Shown: positions 32,949 through 33,126 of the stretch, one piece after another | Position numbering within the stretch: position 1 is the stretch's first letter | Layout: each line of letters begins with the position of its first letter | Assembly (NCBI GenBank): GCA_002869145.1 | Contig: PKTM01000027.1 | Coordinates: forward strand, 60,334 to 93,459 | Source of the DNA: Denitrovibrio sp. | GTDB taxonomy: Bacteria; Chrysiogenota; Deferribacteres; Deferribacterales; Geovibrionaceae | Direction of reading: 5' to 3' | DNA: 33,126 nt | Notes under the pieces: model-generated | Databases searched by the model: none | Told to the model about the DNA's origin: nothing | Seen by the model: the letters and a program-made list of their open reading frames with translations, nothing else | Translations under genes and position numbers: made by a program

Positions 32949-33126
32949 TCAGCTTCCGCTATTGAAAAAAATGTCTAGCTTCTTATCAAGCTCTTTTACT
33001 TCATCTATGAATTTTGTAAAAGCTTTAGATTCTGATATATTTTTATTATTTTTGATCAGCTTTTCGATCTTTTCACACTGAGTGCTGACATTTGTTGCAC
33101 CAAGAGTCTTTGTAACACTCTTTATG
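32949..33126 (-). CDS. Hpt-like phosphotransfer protein, C-terminal fragment (5' end outside window)
   Basis: The frame entering from the right edge on the minus strand gives 58 residues ending at TGA (32949-32951). It begins IKSVTKTLGATNVSTQCEKIEKLIKNN and ends FIDEVKELDKKLDIFFNSGS. The pattern LGATNVSTQCEKIEKLI resembles the second helix and following segment of Hpt domains (LGA..L...C..LE), which relay phosphate in hybrid two-component systems. The phosphorylated His would lie outside the window. Low sequence complexity makes the call tentative. Confidence 0.5.
   Translation of the reverse strand, partial: IKSVTKTLGATNVSTQCEKIEKLIKNNKNISESKAFTKFIDEVKELDKKLDIFFNSGS

Noticed and set aside
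1-33126. CRISPR array, insertion sequence or prophage
   Set aside because: No regularly spaced repeats, transposase, integrase or phage structural genes were seen on either strand.

Overview
The window reads as a chromosomal core segment of a mesophilic, Gram-negative, AT-leaning bacterium. It carries densely packed housekeeping genes, a tRNA and a few signalling and secreted-protein genes. I see no insertion sequence, prophage or CRISPR array. The gene mix suggests the Deferribacterota (Denitrovibrio/Geovibrio-like) or a nearby lineage. The mix includes miaA-hfq, DUF4416, dnaG-rpoD followed by Nif3 and a C4 zinc-ribbon coiled-coil gene, an SspB-like adaptor, and EAL proteins with a C-terminal sensor. 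The taxonomic guess is inference, because no rRNA is present.

Layout. 1-3297 (+): miaA tail, hfq, DUF4416, an FtsB/DivIC-like gene, xseA with an in-frame ochre codon in the middle, and greA with a clear terminator. 3456-5856 (+): a secreted transglutaminase-like protein, a small exported protein and a C_GCAxxG_C_C redox-type protein. 5857-6041: a duplicated, hairpin-rich element between convergent genes. 6037-7183 (-): SspB-like adaptor and DnaQ-type exonuclease. 7303-8977 (+): MATE transporter and DUF805 membrane protein. 9003-9944 (-): a lone Opp/Dpp-type ATPase. 10040-19621 (+): dnaG, rpoD, tRNA(CAU), Nif3-like, zinc-ribbon coiled coil, RNase HI, a large TPR lipoprotein with a structured leader, and a small membrane protein. 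19592-28398 (-): a long probable operon (Trm112-like, nnr, tsaE, zinc ribbon, small coiled coil, valS, nadC, cysteine-free thioredoxin fold, trxB, DUF2914, rsmI), tightly packed and often overlapping. 28555-29448 (+): radical SAM protein of the YhcC type. 29445-33126 (-): an intact EAL protein, a paralogous EAL gene with two ochre codons, a thioredoxin-like protein, a small protein behind a near-consensus sigma-54 promoter, and the tail of an Hpt-domain protein.

How the genes fit together. Most of the window is information processing: tRNA modification, RNA chaperoning, replication priming, the main sigma factor, GreA, RNase H, ValS, RsmI and TsaE. To this are added NAD metabolism and repair (NadC, Nnr) and thiol redox functions (TrxB, two thioredoxin-fold proteins). 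The right end is a signalling island: c-di-GMP phosphodiesterases, sigma-54 control and phosphotransfer.

The points most worth a second look are three in-frame TAA codons that break two otherwise well-conserved genes (xseA and the upstream EAL paralog), the duplicated hairpin element at 5861-6041 whose two best hairpins share an AGGAC loop, the structured leader before the TPR gene, and the sigma-54 promoter at the right end. I found no clear candidate for a wholly new multi-gene system.
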